The notes under the pieces: generated by a model
What the model saw: the letters and a program-made list of their open reading frames with translations, nothing else
What the model was told of the DNA's origin: nothing
Databases searched by the model: none
Assembly: GCA_003013855.2 (NCBI GenBank)
Contig: ML058477.1
Span: 434,001-498,000, forward strand
Reading direction: 5' to 3'
DNA from: Liriodendron chinense
Lineage: Eukaryota > Streptophyta > Magnoliopsida > Magnoliales > Magnoliaceae
Length of the DNA stretch: 64,000 bases
Translations under genes and position numbers: made by a program
Shown: positions 22,271 to 33,900 of the stretch, piece by piece
Layout of the letters: the number at the start of each line of letters is the position of its first letter
Position numbering within the stretch: position 1 is the first letter of the stretch

Positions 22271-23137
22271 ATGTTCTCCAAAACCCTGAGCGATGCTCAT
22301 GTCTCCTTCGATACAGCACCTGAAATGATAGCATTGTTGATCAGACAGCTCTTGGCTCCGCGCGCCATCACCTTCACTGATAATGAGTTGCCACCAGAAG
22401 GGCACGACCATGGGCGATCCCTCAATATAGCCTTACGATATAAAGACCTTTGTGTCTCGCTAGTCCTTATCGATAACGGCTCAAGTTTAAATGTCTGCCC
22501 GCTCAAGACTGCGGACCGTCTGGGAATCAATCCCTCCTCATTTCGACCTAGCACCATGTACGTCAGAGCATTCGACAACACCCGCCGATCAGTGGAAGGA
22601 GAGGTCGACATAGAGGTACAAATAGGTCCAGAAATCTCCACCATCACATTCCAAATCCTAGATATATCAGCCTCTTTCAACATGTTACTCGGACGACCTT
22701 GGCTACACAAGGTTGGAGCTGTGTCATCAACTTTGCATCAATGGGTGAAGTATATCTGTGGAAATCAAGTGATATCTTTCCATGCAGAGAAGGAGCTCAT
22801 CATTCCTTCCAATGTTACTGCCACTGAACCAGATATCCCTGTCATCAACATCCAACACTCTGAAGAAGACGTCCCATTTCATAGTTTCGAATTTGAGATT
22901 GTGAACGCTATCGCAAATCCAGAACCGATAAGTGTGGATCGTGCCTTTTCACCACCAGAACATCTGAGCCTCAAGTATTGGATGAAGAATCATTTCAAGT
23001 TCAGAAAGATGCCGTTGGTATATAATCAACGCAAATGGGGAATCAGGTATAGGTCAGTCGCCACAGACAAAAGAAAAAAGAAATGTCAGTGTTCACCCTT
23101 CAATTCATCAGGCCAGGAGAGCCTTGCAGAGATCTAA
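22271..23137 (+). pseudogene. Ogre aspartic protease region
   Basis: An open frame of 288 codons holds AITFTDNELPPEGHDHGRSL, the active-site region LVLIDNGSSLNVCPL, VRAFDNTRRSVEGEVDIEV and LLGRPWLHKVGAV, which match the Tat/Ogre protease. The usual D-T/S-G triad appears as D-N-G, which is normal in this lineage. It cleaves the polyprotein. This segment is open, but neighbouring frames are broken. Confidence 0.8.
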
Positions 23138-24403
23138 GAAGAAATAAATCAACTGCATTATACAAAGGCCTCCCAATGAGCCTAGCTTGGGCCATGTAGC
23201 CCCCCATTCGATGGGACTGGATTCTCGAAGTACTTAAGCCTCCAGAAGAAGAAGGAGAGGATGAAGACAAAGAAGAAAAACAAATACAACAGCTTCAGGA
23301 CCAGGGTACTCTGATACCTGCTCTCAACCAGGGGCACCACCTGCCAACTTCAATTCTAGCCAACCAGGAGCACAACTTGCCCATCTCAGAATCAATCAAC
23401 AAAGGGCACTACACGCCCATCTCTGTAGAATCAACATCATCAACCATCAGCCAAGGGCAGAACCAACCCATCCATTGGACCAAGAAAGGGAAATGGCCAG
23501 CCTTAGATTGGTCCGATGTCCAGATTCTAAACTTGTGTCTCGTTGTGGAACCAGATGAACTACAATGTGAGGTAAGTGATCCTGGAGGGACTGAGTATGA
23601 CTCAGATCTTGAACCCAACCAGCGAGAAATCATGGTCATTGGGCCAGACCGTGATTCTTCGCCTAAATCATCAACCCCCACCTCTCTAGGGGAAGGAGTG
23701 TGGGGTCCTGAATGGTCATCCGTTCCCTTAACTTCTGAATTAGCCAGAGAGTCATCTGAGGGCTCTGGCTTACAAAAAAAAATGCCGATTTAAACAGCGA
23801 GCGGTACCCTGGGACAAGGTAGGATCAATCATGGTCTGAAATGCCCGCTTGTTCAGGATCCCGTGATTTTCAAAAACCCAAAAACTAAAAAACTTTCGAA
23901 AGCCAAAAACATCTAGCATTTCAATTCCAGAAAATTCACAAAAATGAAAAAACATTTCTTTTCCTCCATTCAATAATGTGTCAAGTTCGTCTAAAGAGTC
24001 GCATGAGTTTGAAGTCGAATCATATGATTTTGACATCGAATTAGACTTTGAGCTCATGGGTCTGGACAAAGCTTGGGATAAGGAAGATGGTGACCCAGCT
24101 CCCGAACTAGAGGATCTCCTCCTAAGGTTCGAATCTAAAGCCAATGTTGTAGTCGATGATTTTGAGGTAGTAAACTTGAGGACACCCGAGAATCCTAGGG
24201 AAGTACACATTGGAAAATCATTACCACCAGAGATGAAGCAGAGAATGATAGAGTTCCTCGCTCCAAGATTGTCCAACTTCGCGTTCTCATATGAAGACAT
24301 GCTGGGGCTCGATGAAGAGCTCATTGTACACCATCTGCTAACCAAGCCAGATACGAAGCCAATGAAGCAGAAACTTCGAAGAATGAAGCCAGAATGGGCT
24401 TTG
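23138..24403 (+). pseudogene. pol: Ogre protease-RT linker and pre-RT region
   Basis: Stops and frame changes separate two readable pieces. 23377-23793 is acidic, Ser/Pro-rich and unrecognised. 23978-24403 reads NLRTPENPREVHIGKSLPPE, IEFLAPRLSNFAFSYEDMLG and KPMKQKLRRMKPEWAL, the conserved lead-in to the RT fold. It stops at the 24404 insertion and continues at 28855 with KVRDEVIK. Confidence 0.7.
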
Positions 24404-25654
24404 TGTTAGAATTAGAAAAATCGCTCAAGGTAGTTTTTTCCTGTGTTTCATTATTCTGGGGGAATTCTAAGTATAAAGACATTCGTAGACAATCATAAGC
24501 AATCACAAAGTGTACGTAAGAGAGATATCGCAAGGTGAATTTTATTCCAGAGATTCTGAGATCTTTTACATTCCAGGCTGTGATATTTGTCACGAGCCCT
24601 TAATTACATCAATGGTTGATCACCCTTGATTAAAAGGCAAAAGTAAATGAATGCATACATTATAGATAGATTAAATAAAGCAAATGAGGAAATATTAATG
24701 TAAATCATGCACGCCAGAGAGAACACAAAGATTTTTTACGTGGAAACCCTTACGGGAGAAAACCACGGCACAAAGCGACAAAGCTCCACTATGAATAATG
24801 TTTGTACAATAGATGGAGTATTCGAGACAAGGCCCGGATAGATCGAGCAGGTGACTAAGTCATCGGGGACTATCGTCTTTGAGTTCATGGTCGTAGAGAC
24901 CTATTTATTTTCTTGTTATGGACTGAGCCATGTTTCTTAGACAAGCAGGATGTCTATGTTCCATTTTCTTTCAGATTGTTCGGGTTGAGAGACTGTCAGG
25001 GTTCGAGTGGTGCAACTCTGGGCCCGCACCTGTTACTGTGAACAGGTGACCACTGGAATACACGAACATCGAAATGTTAGTCGGCATAACCTAAAGCCCG
25101 CGCCTGTTACTGTGAACAAGTGACCTTAGGAAAGCAGTCTGCAACTGCCTCATCAGCTCAACCGACGGACCCGTTGTCGATGGGTAGGGCATCGACTGTC
25201 TTTTTCATAATGACAATCTATAGCAGGATGTTTCAAGCTTAGTTAGAACTCTTTTGTTTGTAGTTTCTTGTGATAACCATAGTCCCTTTTGGTTAGTCTT
25301 GAGCCTCAATCCGGGCTGAATCCTAATTGTGCAATGAACATAATCGATACAAAGTTCCTATAATCAGTTGTCGAGTAAGGTTGGAGTCTGTTGACTTGTC
25401 TTCAGAAGTGATCCCGACCTCGCACCTTTGTTGATAGCTAATACGCAACGAGAGATAAGAAGAGAACCTGCTCACGCGTGCATAAATGCGTAGGGTATTG
25501 TAACGAGATAAGGGATCTTCAATGTACAATGAATGTAATTGAATGTATATCATATGAGATTGATTGTATGTGATGAATGCAATAGAAGATATGTCATATA
25601 AGAATAAATGTATATGAGAACACAATAGTATGTATGCCATGTGAAGTTGAATAC

Positions 25655-25790
25655 ATGTCTAGTTAAATGAATGCTAGATTAAGCAAAGATGAGTGCTAGA
25701 TTAAGCAAAGACGAGTGCTGGATTTAAGCAAGATGAATGCTAGATTAAGTGTGAATGAATGCTAGATTAAGCAAGATAGGTGTTAATGTA
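25655..25790 (+). repeat. Short tandem repeat, about 25 bp
   Basis: Five to six degenerate copies of GAATGCTAGATTAAGCAAGA with variable spacing, inside the 4.4-kb LTR-like block. Confidence 0.7.
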
Positions 25791-26312
25791 TCAAGCAATC
25801 AATATTATCTAGTCATAACTTCATTTCTATACAAATTTGCATTAAAATGATATTCTGGTCATTTCGCTGCCTGAAAATTCTAAGTAAAAATCTGAATTTT
25901 TGATATATCCACAGATCGACCATAAAATATCATGAATATTTCACCGGACTTTGGTGTTTTAGCATAATTAGGCTATTTTGGATTTTTTGGACGGTTTAGA
26001 TTCGAAGAAAACTCCTCCAATCAAAAGGCGAACTTTTTGGGGAGTGCCAAAAAGTTGCGATTTGTACTTCGGATGGAAAATCAAAATCTTCATTGTTGGG
26101 AATTTATTTTTTTAGTATTTTTCATTGAATCCAAATGGGGGGTACTTCCTTATTTACATAAATAACTTAAAGTAAATGGAAAATGTTTCTATTTACTTTA
26201 ACGTTTTTATGTAAATAAGGAGTGTAGTGTGTAGTGCAAGTGCAGTGCAGTGCAGAGAGATGTGCAGTGCAGTGCAAAGAGATGTGCAATGTAGTACCGG
26301 TGTGGCCAGTTC

Positions 26313-26790
26313 AGGCGCATGTTGAAAGAGGGCTGGCGCATGTCTATGAGAGTGAGCGCACGTAGTAGGGTCGTGGGCGCATGTGACATGGAGTGGGCGC
26401 ACATAACCAAAATACAAGAAGGGAGAGAGAGAAGATTTCTTCCGGGCAAGTGTGGCTCTGCACATGTGCCTGGTGGGTGGAGGTGGGCGCATGTGGCTTC
26501 ACCACTTATGCATTTTTTTCATATTTTCTGCTCCAAACGGTGGGCGCATGTCCTCTTTTTTTTTAGTTGGATAGTTGGCGTATGTATCCCTCCTTGGAAG
26601 GACGGGACGGGCGCATGTATCCCTCCTTGGAAGGACGGGACGGGCGCATGTATCCCTCCTTGGAAGGACGGGACGGGCGCATGTATCCCTCCTTTAGGGA
26701 AGGCATCAAGGCGCATGTCTCCCAGGCTGGGGAATGCATTCAGGCCCATGTCTCTCACCTCAAATGGGTGGGGCGCATGCCAAAAACTCT
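26313..26790 (+). repeat. GGGCGCATGT motif array with a 33-bp tandem core
   Basis: The word GGCGCATGT or a close variant occurs more than ten times. At about 26578-26712 four copies are locked in a 33-bp tandem unit (ATGTATCCCTCCTTGGAAGG then ACGGGACGGGCGC, starts at 26582, 26615, 26648 and 26681). Because 33 is a multiple of three the array gives long open frames on both strands (107-178 codons) that are repeat artefacts. The array lies a few hundred bases to just under 100 bp upstream of the TATA-like site at 26873. One further copy lies at 27428. Confidence 0.8.
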
Positions 26791-26899
26791 CAATCTCATC
26801 CTCCCCTCCTCTCTCCTCTTCTCTCTTCTTTTTTCTTCTTCTCTCTTCTTCTTGAATGCCACTCACCCAACCCCTTTATATAGTTGCTGATTTGGGAGT

Positions 26900-27900
26900 T
26901 GTAATGGTAAATATATATCCTTTTATGGTGTGGTCCACTTGAAACTTGGATCAGGTGAATTCTTGTGTACTCTGGCACGTGTGGACCACACTGATCCTGT
27001 GAACAGGTCAGATTCTCCAAATCACTCATATGGTGGGCTCTTAGAGGCGCTGGACGTTGGTTAATGTTGACAATATGTATGTAACATGAGTTTGCATGGT
27101 TAGTACGTCTTTTGGAAAATTTGTTAGTGGGTCTCCTTTGTAGTTCGTGGGCCCCAAATCTGAGCGGTTCATTAGTTTAGGGTCGTCATCTATGAGGTGG
27201 CCTTAAGTTCACCTAAATTCGAGTTCTAGGTGGGCCATACGAGAGGAAACAGTTCCACCGTTGAATCACAGTTGAAGACTCATGTGGAGCCATAGAAGTA
27301 TCAGATCAAGCTAGCATTTATGCATATGACACGTGTGGGCATTTGTGATTCTCTGAATGTTTCAGATGGTTCAAAGGGCATCATGGTGGCCCCACACATG
27401 TTTTCAATCAGTAACCGATTTTCAACAGTGCTTGGGCGCATGTCTTTACGACAGTGACTTTGCATGTTTCCACGTGTTTGGCAAACTTTTAGGTGGGTCC
27501 CATTTATAGTCTATGGGTCTAGGATCAAAGCCGTCCATTGGCTCGGGAGTGTTATTCTAGGAGGTGGTCCCAAGTTTAGGGTAAATCAGATGTTCATGTG
27601 GGTCATACCACAGGAAATAGTGCCACCGTTGTTTTGCCGTTGAATGATACTTCGGGGCCACAGACATGTTGGGTCAAGCAATCATTAAAATGTTCCATGT
27701 GTGTGACCCCCCTAGGATACTCTGGTCGGTCCAGATCTTGGAAAACAATATTGTGGTGGGCCACTAGAGAGGTTTAACCGGTGATCACTCATTTTGGGAG
27801 TTATAATGGTAAGCGTTGATCTTCCTGTGGTGTGTCTCACCTGAGCTTCAGATATGCCTCATACTTAGTCCCAAGGGTTAAAATAAGCTATCAAGATGTC
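26900..27900 (+). repeat. GTGGTCCACTTGA-type repeat segments inside the 4.4-kb block
   Basis: TGGTGTGGTCCACTTGAAAC (26928), GTGGACCACACTGATCC (26980), GTGGGTCCCATTTATAGTCT (27493) and GTGGTGTGTCTCACCTGAGC (27828) resemble the interior of the MITE-like element at 3140-3590. 27110-27400 and 27480-27780 look like two diverged copies of one another (CAAACTTTTAGGTGGGTCCC against AAATTTGTTAGTGGGTCTCC). No coding region is seen. Confidence 0.45.
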
Positions 27901-28219
27901 TGGGAGGTTTGGATTACCCTTATGCATCACGATGGGGGCCCTACAACAATAAGCTCATAAAGTTATGTTTTCACAAGTTTGGAAGTTTAAAGTGTGAGTT
28001 TTACATGCTTTATGTATGTTGCCAACTTCCAACCATGGACAATTCTTCCTCCAATGTTTCTCCTAGTGTAGTCTCTCTAGGACTCAGATCTTCTTCATTT
28101 TCTGTCCAAAGGGGTAAAATGGGTTGGTGAAACAGATGATCGGCTTAGATCAAGTATATACTCCATGGTGGGGTATAGAGAACAACGTCTGGTGGGAACA
28201 TTACCATGGGCAATGTGAA

Positions 28220-28760
28220 CGTACGTACATATTATGGTTTTATTTGTGCACGTGCTATGTTGGTGGTGTTCAGGTCGTGCATGCATTGCATATGCATGTG
28301 AATATGTAGTTTGTGGTGTGTATGCATTTGTTGCATGGATGACACGTGTGTTTCATACATGAGTCTTAGGCATGGTCCATGGTTTATATGTGTTATGCAT
28401 GCATGTATGAATGGGTTACATGAGAATGGTGTTCTTGCATGGTGTGAATGTATGTATGTTTAAGATATATGCATGGGCATAGATGAGAGTTACATTTATA
28501 CTTAGTGCCTTTATGGGCTTCATACATGGGTAGCATGCATGGGCTGTATGGGTTGCATTCATGGCATGCAAAACAAGGTACATGTGTGTGGCATGTGTGG
28601 TTATGCATAGTATGCATGAGTTGGTTGCATGCACGTGATGGCTTAGCTTAACGATTGCATGTGCTCATGCGGGCTTTAGGTATGCATAACCATATGCACT
28701 ATTCTCTTGCATGAGTTCTATGTGTATTACATGTATGGAAGGTGTTCTATCACTTTTAAG
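28220..28760 (+). repeat. CATG-rich low-complexity segment
   Basis: Dense in ATGCATG, CATGCATG and GTATGCAT words over about 500 bp, all inside the last part of the 4.4-kb block. ORFs on both strands are composition effects (Met/His/Cys-rich). No gene called. Confidence 0.6.
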
Positions 28761-28854
28761 GCTATTTTTCGGGTCTTGAACCGATCCAAACCATTCATTT
28801 TAACCCATCATTCACCCTTCTATCATGGGTGAAATTTTGAGCCCCAACACTTTG

Positions 28855-29864
28855 AAAGTTCGAGATGAAGTCATCAAGTAGTACAATGCGGGATTCTTGG
28901 TAGTCTTCAACTACCCTGAATGGCTCGCCAACATTGCACCTGTATCGAAGAAGGATGGCAAGGTTCGAATGTGCATCGACTTCCAAGATCTCATCAAAGC
29001 CAGTCCTAAAGATGATTTCCCTTTGCTACATATCGACACTCTGGTTAACAACACTACAGGGTACAAGATCTTCTCATTCATAGACGTATTCTCAGGTTAC
29101 AATCAGATCAAGATGGCCGTCGAAGATCACGAGAAGACATCATTTATCACTCCCTGGGGAACCTTCTGTTACAGGGTAATGCCGTTTGGTTTGAAGAACG
29201 CAGGAGCAATATATCAGCGAGCAATGATAGCATTATTACACGACATGATGAACAAAGAGCTTGAAGAATATGTGAACGATATGATCGTCAAATCTCGCAC
29301 AATTGAAGGACACTTTGAAGATCTGAAGAAGTTATTCAACAAATTAGAAAAGTACAAGCTCCGTCTCAACCCTCAGGAATGTGTCTTCGGTGCAACGAGA
29401 GGCAAACTCCTTGGCTTTATGGTGAGCGAGGATGGCATCAGGGTCGACGAGACTAAAACCAGAGCAATCATCGAGATGCCCCCTCCTAGAACAGAGAAAG
29501 AAATTCGTGGCTTCCTCGATAGAATTCAATACATCAGTCGCTTCATCGCATAGCTCACACCTATCTGTGAATCCATATTCAAGCTCCTTTGGAAAAATGT
29601 TCCAAAGAATGGAATGACGATTACCAAGTCACTTTCGACCGCATCAAAAAGTATCTCATGAATCCTCTAGTTCTAGTGCCGTCCACTCCCGGACGACCAC
29701 TATTATTATACATCTCGGTAGCAGCAGAAGCCATTGGCTGTGTCCTTGGCCAACACGGTGAGACCGGGAAGAAGGAACAAGCAATATACTATTTGAGCCG
29801 AAAGTTCACCGACTACGAGACCAGGTATTCTTCGATCGAGAAGACTTGCCTCGCCCTAGTCTGG
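28855..29864 (+). pseudogene. pol: Ogre RT and start of RNase H
   Basis: Continues the pre-RT reading from 24403. RT motifs: CIDFQDLIKASPKDDFPL, FSFIDVFSGYNQI, YRVMPFGLKNAGAIYQRAM and YVNDMIVKS, where the first catalytic Asp of YVDD is Asn (codon 29275-29277). RNase H begins at LLLYISVAAEAIGCVLG and AIYYLSRKFTDYETRYSSIE. Stops: TAG at about 28879 (Gln position of KQYNAGF), TAG at 29552 (Gln) and a frameshift near 29608. It is cut by Athila-2 at 29865 inside RNase H and resumes at 40221 with LRQYMIAFP. Confidence 0.85.
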
Positions 29865-31422
29865 TGTTGAGCTCTTAATTGTGCATATTCTAACCCCAGT
29901 TCATCACTCATTGTGCGAGATTTTTATGATTTAAAGACTAATAGAATGCATGTTTTGTGATTGCAGGATTGAGAGTGGACTCCGCCTAATTGAAGATGAA
30001 AAGGGCTTATTTAGAACCATTTGGATAAAGATCGAAGGAGGACCAAAGAAGAAGGAAGCAAGGAAAGAAGAAAAGAAGAAAGAAAGAAGAAACTGAACCA
30101 GAAATAGGCCAAGATCGGTCGTGACCGGTCGGCCAGGAAGGTCAGACCGGTCGTGAGACCGGTCGGCCAGCTTCCCATACAGGCTGAGCTCTCTGGACGT
30201 AGGCCTAACACAGTCCGACCGGTCGTGACCGGTCGGCCAGAAGAAAGTTTACCTCCAGAGCTTGCAGGACTGTCTCACAGTGAGGCACGACCGGTCGCGA
30301 CCGGTCGACCAGTCACTCAGACCGGTCGTGCGACCAGTCAGCCACATGAAAAATCAAAACTTTCTATTTTTAGTTCGATTTTCTCTGCGCAGTGCGTAAG
30401 TGTTACACAAATTCTCGAATCTTCTGAAGTTGCGGAGCCTTCCCACTATAAAAGGACACCTAGGGATCGTTCCTAGGGTATCGTAGAATAGTTTAAGCAA
30501 GGTGGGAGGCGGCGGAAGTGGATTTCGGAGTTCCACAACTCCTTCTAGTTTGTTTTACTGTTTTATACTTTTCTTAAGTTGTTTCATGTTTCCGTGGATC
30601 ATGAGCAGCTAAACCTCTTAGCTAGGGCTAAGAGGTGAAGCTTGTAGTGGATCTAAGATGTTTCAATTCGTTCTAAGTTGGTTTTAAGTTTGGAATTCAT
30701 GTTTATGAACAATGGTTTGAAGTTTATACAAGTTCTAAGTAGTTTTTCTTAGTCTTATGATGACTCATGGATGTTTGGGAGAATTACTTAAGTTCTTAAT
30801 TGCTTTGTATTAGTCTAGACCTGTATGATCCGAGGAATTGGAGTACTTTCTAGTACTATGATCTTCATGTGGGGACTTCCTACCAAAGTTCTACTTTTCT
30901 GGTTTGCTGAATTATGTAGGGGACTGTGCATGTGATTTGAATCAAGTTCAAATTGTAATCTAGCCTTGTCTTGTGACAGGACTTGAGGATGGTTATGATT
31001 GTGATCTATGCCTATTGGAATTGGGACTGACCTATGCAATTGAGCATGCTCAGCCTAGCTTACATTGAGTGGATCATATGCATTGGACTTACATATGACA
31101 GATTGTTTGGTTTAACAGCTCTATCATCCGGCTAGATAGATCTTAATATCGATTCTAGTTGAGAAAGTGAGAAACCACAGCGGATTGAACATCAAGGATT
31201 GCTACAAGTGGATCCTTGAACCGCTAGTGCCTTTTTATAATTGTTTACCTTCAATTTAGTTTAAAGTTGTTACTTACATCAATTTCATACAAAAATCTGG
31301 TTGTTAGCTCTCAATAGACACTATTGGATGTGTTTGTGAAATCCCACATAAGTCCCTGTGGATTGACCTCGGTCTTACCAAGTTATTACTACATCACAAC
31401 CCTACACTTGGGGAAGCGAACA
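29865..31422 (+). repeat. Athila-2 5' LTR (1558 bp)
   Basis: TGTTGAGCTCTTAATTGTGC to GGGAAGCGAACA. Carries the GACCGGTC array (about 30115-30335), then GCGTAAGTGTTACAC and the TATA box at 30447-30453. The 3' half reads GCTAAACCTCTTAGCTAGGG and ATCAAGGATTGCTACAAGTG, conserved in all Athila LTRs of the window. It differs from its 3' partner mainly by gain or loss of GACCGGTC units. Confidence 0.95.
30447..30453 (+). promoter_or_regulatory. TATA box of Athila-2 5' LTR
   Basis: TATAAAA in CCCACTATAAAAGGACACC. The last GACCGGTC-type word is about 120 bp upstream. It marks the U3-R part of the LTR; the start site is expected about 30 bp downstream. Confidence 0.75.
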
Positions 31423-31428
31423 AGTTTT

Positions 31429-31446
31429 TGGCGCCGCTGCCGGGGA
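31429..31446 (+). promoter_or_regulatory. Athila-2 primer binding site
   Basis: TGGCGCCGCTGCCGGGGA, six bases after the LTR end. It differs from the Athila-1 site by C instead of T at position 9, so it is one mismatch from the tRNA-Asp 3' end as I recall it. Confidence 0.85.
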
Positions 31447-31990
31447 CTTTGACGGTTTTTACAAATTTCTGAAATTAGTATCTATTTAGGATTTTTAGGA
31501 TTTTAGGACTAACTTAGTTTGTTTTATTTGATTTTTCTTTTTTGCAGGGATTTCTAGGAAGCTAAAGAAGATATAAGGAATTCAAGTGCCGAATCAGGTT
31601 CTATCTTTCTAAACCTTACTCTTCTCCTTCTCCTATTCATTCCTATCATATTCATCTCTTGTAGAGTGGGTGGAGACTCCTTTTGGATCTCTAAAAGGTA
31701 GGCCTTGTGCCACCTGGATTCCTACTGGTCGGCCCTGCCGTCTTGGATCACCTTGTGCTCAGAGATTTCTTTTCTCACCTCTACTCCTCTTTCTCATTTT
31801 TCTGCTCTTTTTCTCAAAAGATTTAAAGAGTGGGTGGGGAGTTCTCTGAACCCCTATTGACCAGGAGAAATCGATCTCTATCCTTGCTTCTGGCTTAGCC
31901 ATTGCAAGACACCTTGTGCTTCGGTCTTAGAGAACAGTAAAGAAAGGGAGGAAGAATTCTTCTCTTTGTTTCCTATTTTTTTGGTTTTGC
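31447..31990 (+). other. Athila-2 untranslated leader
   Basis: Conserved with the Athila-3 leader (54887-55486), notably GTGGGTGGAGACTCCTTTTG, GGCCTTGTGCCACCTGGATT and GACACCTTGTGCTT. A short frame in it, open in Athila-3, is not preserved here, so conservation may reflect RNA packaging or structure. No gene called. Confidence 0.5.
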
Positions 31991-33900
31991 ATGCCACATT
32001 GGGCTCGGTATTCCAATAACCGACTCATAAGTGAAGGGGGGATAATAGAAGGAATTGACAGAGAACCACGTGCTAGGAGACATCTAACTTCTCCAATTTT
32101 TCTGAAAGTATAGCTGTGAATCAACCTAATCCAATGGCCAATCCTAATCTGGGCCAAAACCAAACTGAAACGGGGGAGAATGTGGTTGAGAATGTTCCCC
32201 GACCTAGAACTTTACGTGATTTCTTGCAACCAGCAAGAGCGAGCACTCCCTCATGCATAATTATTCCACAAAATGTAGGGAATGTGGATTTAAAACCGGG
32301 AATGATCCAACTTCTCCTTAAATTCCATGGATTAGACAGTGAAAGTGCCTATCAACACCTTAAGGAGTTTGATGAGGTAATAACCACCATGCACTTTGCT
32401 AATGTGACTGATGATGTGGTGAGACTTAAATTCTTCCCTTTTACTCTTAAAGATAAAGCTAAAGGTTGGCTTCATGCATTAAGGCCAAGATCATTTGGTG
32501 CATGGACTGATATGCATAGGGAATTCATAAAAAAATTCTTCCCTACTAACAAAACAAACATGTTGAAGCGCCTTATCATGAAGTTTGCCCAAAAGGAAGA
32601 TGAAACCTTCTTCCAATGTTGGGAGAGGTTTAAGGACTTATTAAACGCATGCCCACATCATGGCTATGAAATTTGGCGAGTTATAAGCTTTTTCTATGAA
32701 GGACTGACTTCACCCATGCGCCAATTCGTAGAGATGATGTGTAATGGGGATTTCATGAATAAGGAGGCTGATGAAGCATGGGATTATTTGGAAGAATTGG
32801 CTGAGAATGCACAGTCTTGGGATACATCAAAACCAACAAATTCCAAGACTGGCCAACAAAAGGAAAGAGGAGGAATGTATGTCTTATCGGAAGAGGATAG
32901 CATAAGTGCACGGGTGGCTAGCCTCACAAGAAAGGTCGAAGCCATGGAATTGAGGAAAGGAGAGACGATTAACTCCAATGACGTTGAAACCGTTTGTGGA
33001 ATTTGTGCCGGAAATCAACATGCAACACAAGATTGTCCTACAATTTCAGCAGTTTAGGACATCTTACAAGAACAATCAAATGCCATAAACAGTTATCAAC
33101 GGCAATTTGGTGCTCCAACTTCAAACACGTTTAATGCTAGTTGGAAGAATCATCCCAACTTCAGTTGGAGGAACGGACCCACTACGAATGCAACCACTAT
33201 CCCTCAAGCTCAACCTATACTAGGTCCATCTCTAGTCATTACTCCAAAACTGACGCTAGAGGAGATGTTGGGTGCATTCGTATCGGTCCAAGCTGAGTAT
33301 AACAAGACAAATTCTCTAAAAATAGATGCGTTCTTGCAAGAGCAATTAAAATTCAATCAAAATTCAACTCATGCCATCAATGAATTGAAAACATCAATGG
33401 CTAGAGTTGAATCTCATCTTAGTGTTAGAGAGAAGGGCACACTTCCTGCCCAACCTCTTCCTAACCAAAGAACTCAGTTTGAGATACAAGATGCAAGCTC
33501 ATCCTCCCATCATACTAAGCATGTTCAAGCTATCACCACTTTGAGAAGTGGGAAAGAAATTGACAAATCTAATCCGGTGAAGGCCCCAAAGCCTAAGGAT
33601 CCGAAAATTTCCAAAGAGGATGATAACTCAAACAACACTCCACAAGAGAAAGAACCGGAAAGGCAATACAAGCCGGTTGCCCCGTTTCCACAAAGGTTGA
33701 TTTCACCTAAACCTTTAGATAAAAATCTGAAAATTTTAGAAGTTTTCAAGCAGGTGAAGATCAACATCCCGTTGTTGGATGCCATAAAACAAATACCATC
33801 TTATGCCAAATTTCTAAAGGAATTGTGTACAGTCAAAAGGAAACACAATGTTCACAACAAAGTACTTTTGACTGAGAATTTGAGTGCCATCATCAAACAA
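31991..33900 (+). pseudogene. gag: Athila-2 gag pseudogene
   Basis: The ATG at 31991 aligns with the start of the intact Athila-3 ORF (MPHWAR versus MPHWAQ), but TAG at 32111 and a shift break it. The core follows: RTLRDFLQPARASTPSC, FHGLDSESAYQHLKEFDEV, FFQCWERFKDLLNACPHHGY and the knuckle CGICAGNQHATQDC. A TAG at 33055 interrupts it, then the same frame continues at 33058 through VQAEYNKTNSL to PSYAKFLKELCTVKRKHN and the protease. The protein would form the particle shell. Confidence 0.9.

Larger units (their letters stand above)
24404..28849 (+). mobile_element. 4446-bp LTR-like insertion (solo LTR) with TSD CTTTG
   Basis: Begins TGTTAGAATTAG and ends GAGCCCCAACA, so it has TG...CA ends, with CTTTG on both sides (24399-24403 and 28850-28854). 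It splits the Ogre RT reading frame exactly. I see no second copy of the ends inside, no PBS, no PPT and no conserved protein, so a very long solo LTR fits best. A TATA-like CCTTTATATAG lies at about 26873-26880 in plus orientation. It carries its own repeats (25660-25790, 26310-26790). The family is not recognised. Confidence 0.75.

Noticed and set aside
26193..26890. ORFs of 80-178 codons with an AGCIPPWKDGT repeat
   Set aside because: They are open only because of the 33-bp tandem repeat; both strands are open and no domain is recognisable.
28220..28760. Small Met/His/Cys-rich ORFs
   Set aside because: Composition effect of the CATG-rich segment, open on both strands with no homology.
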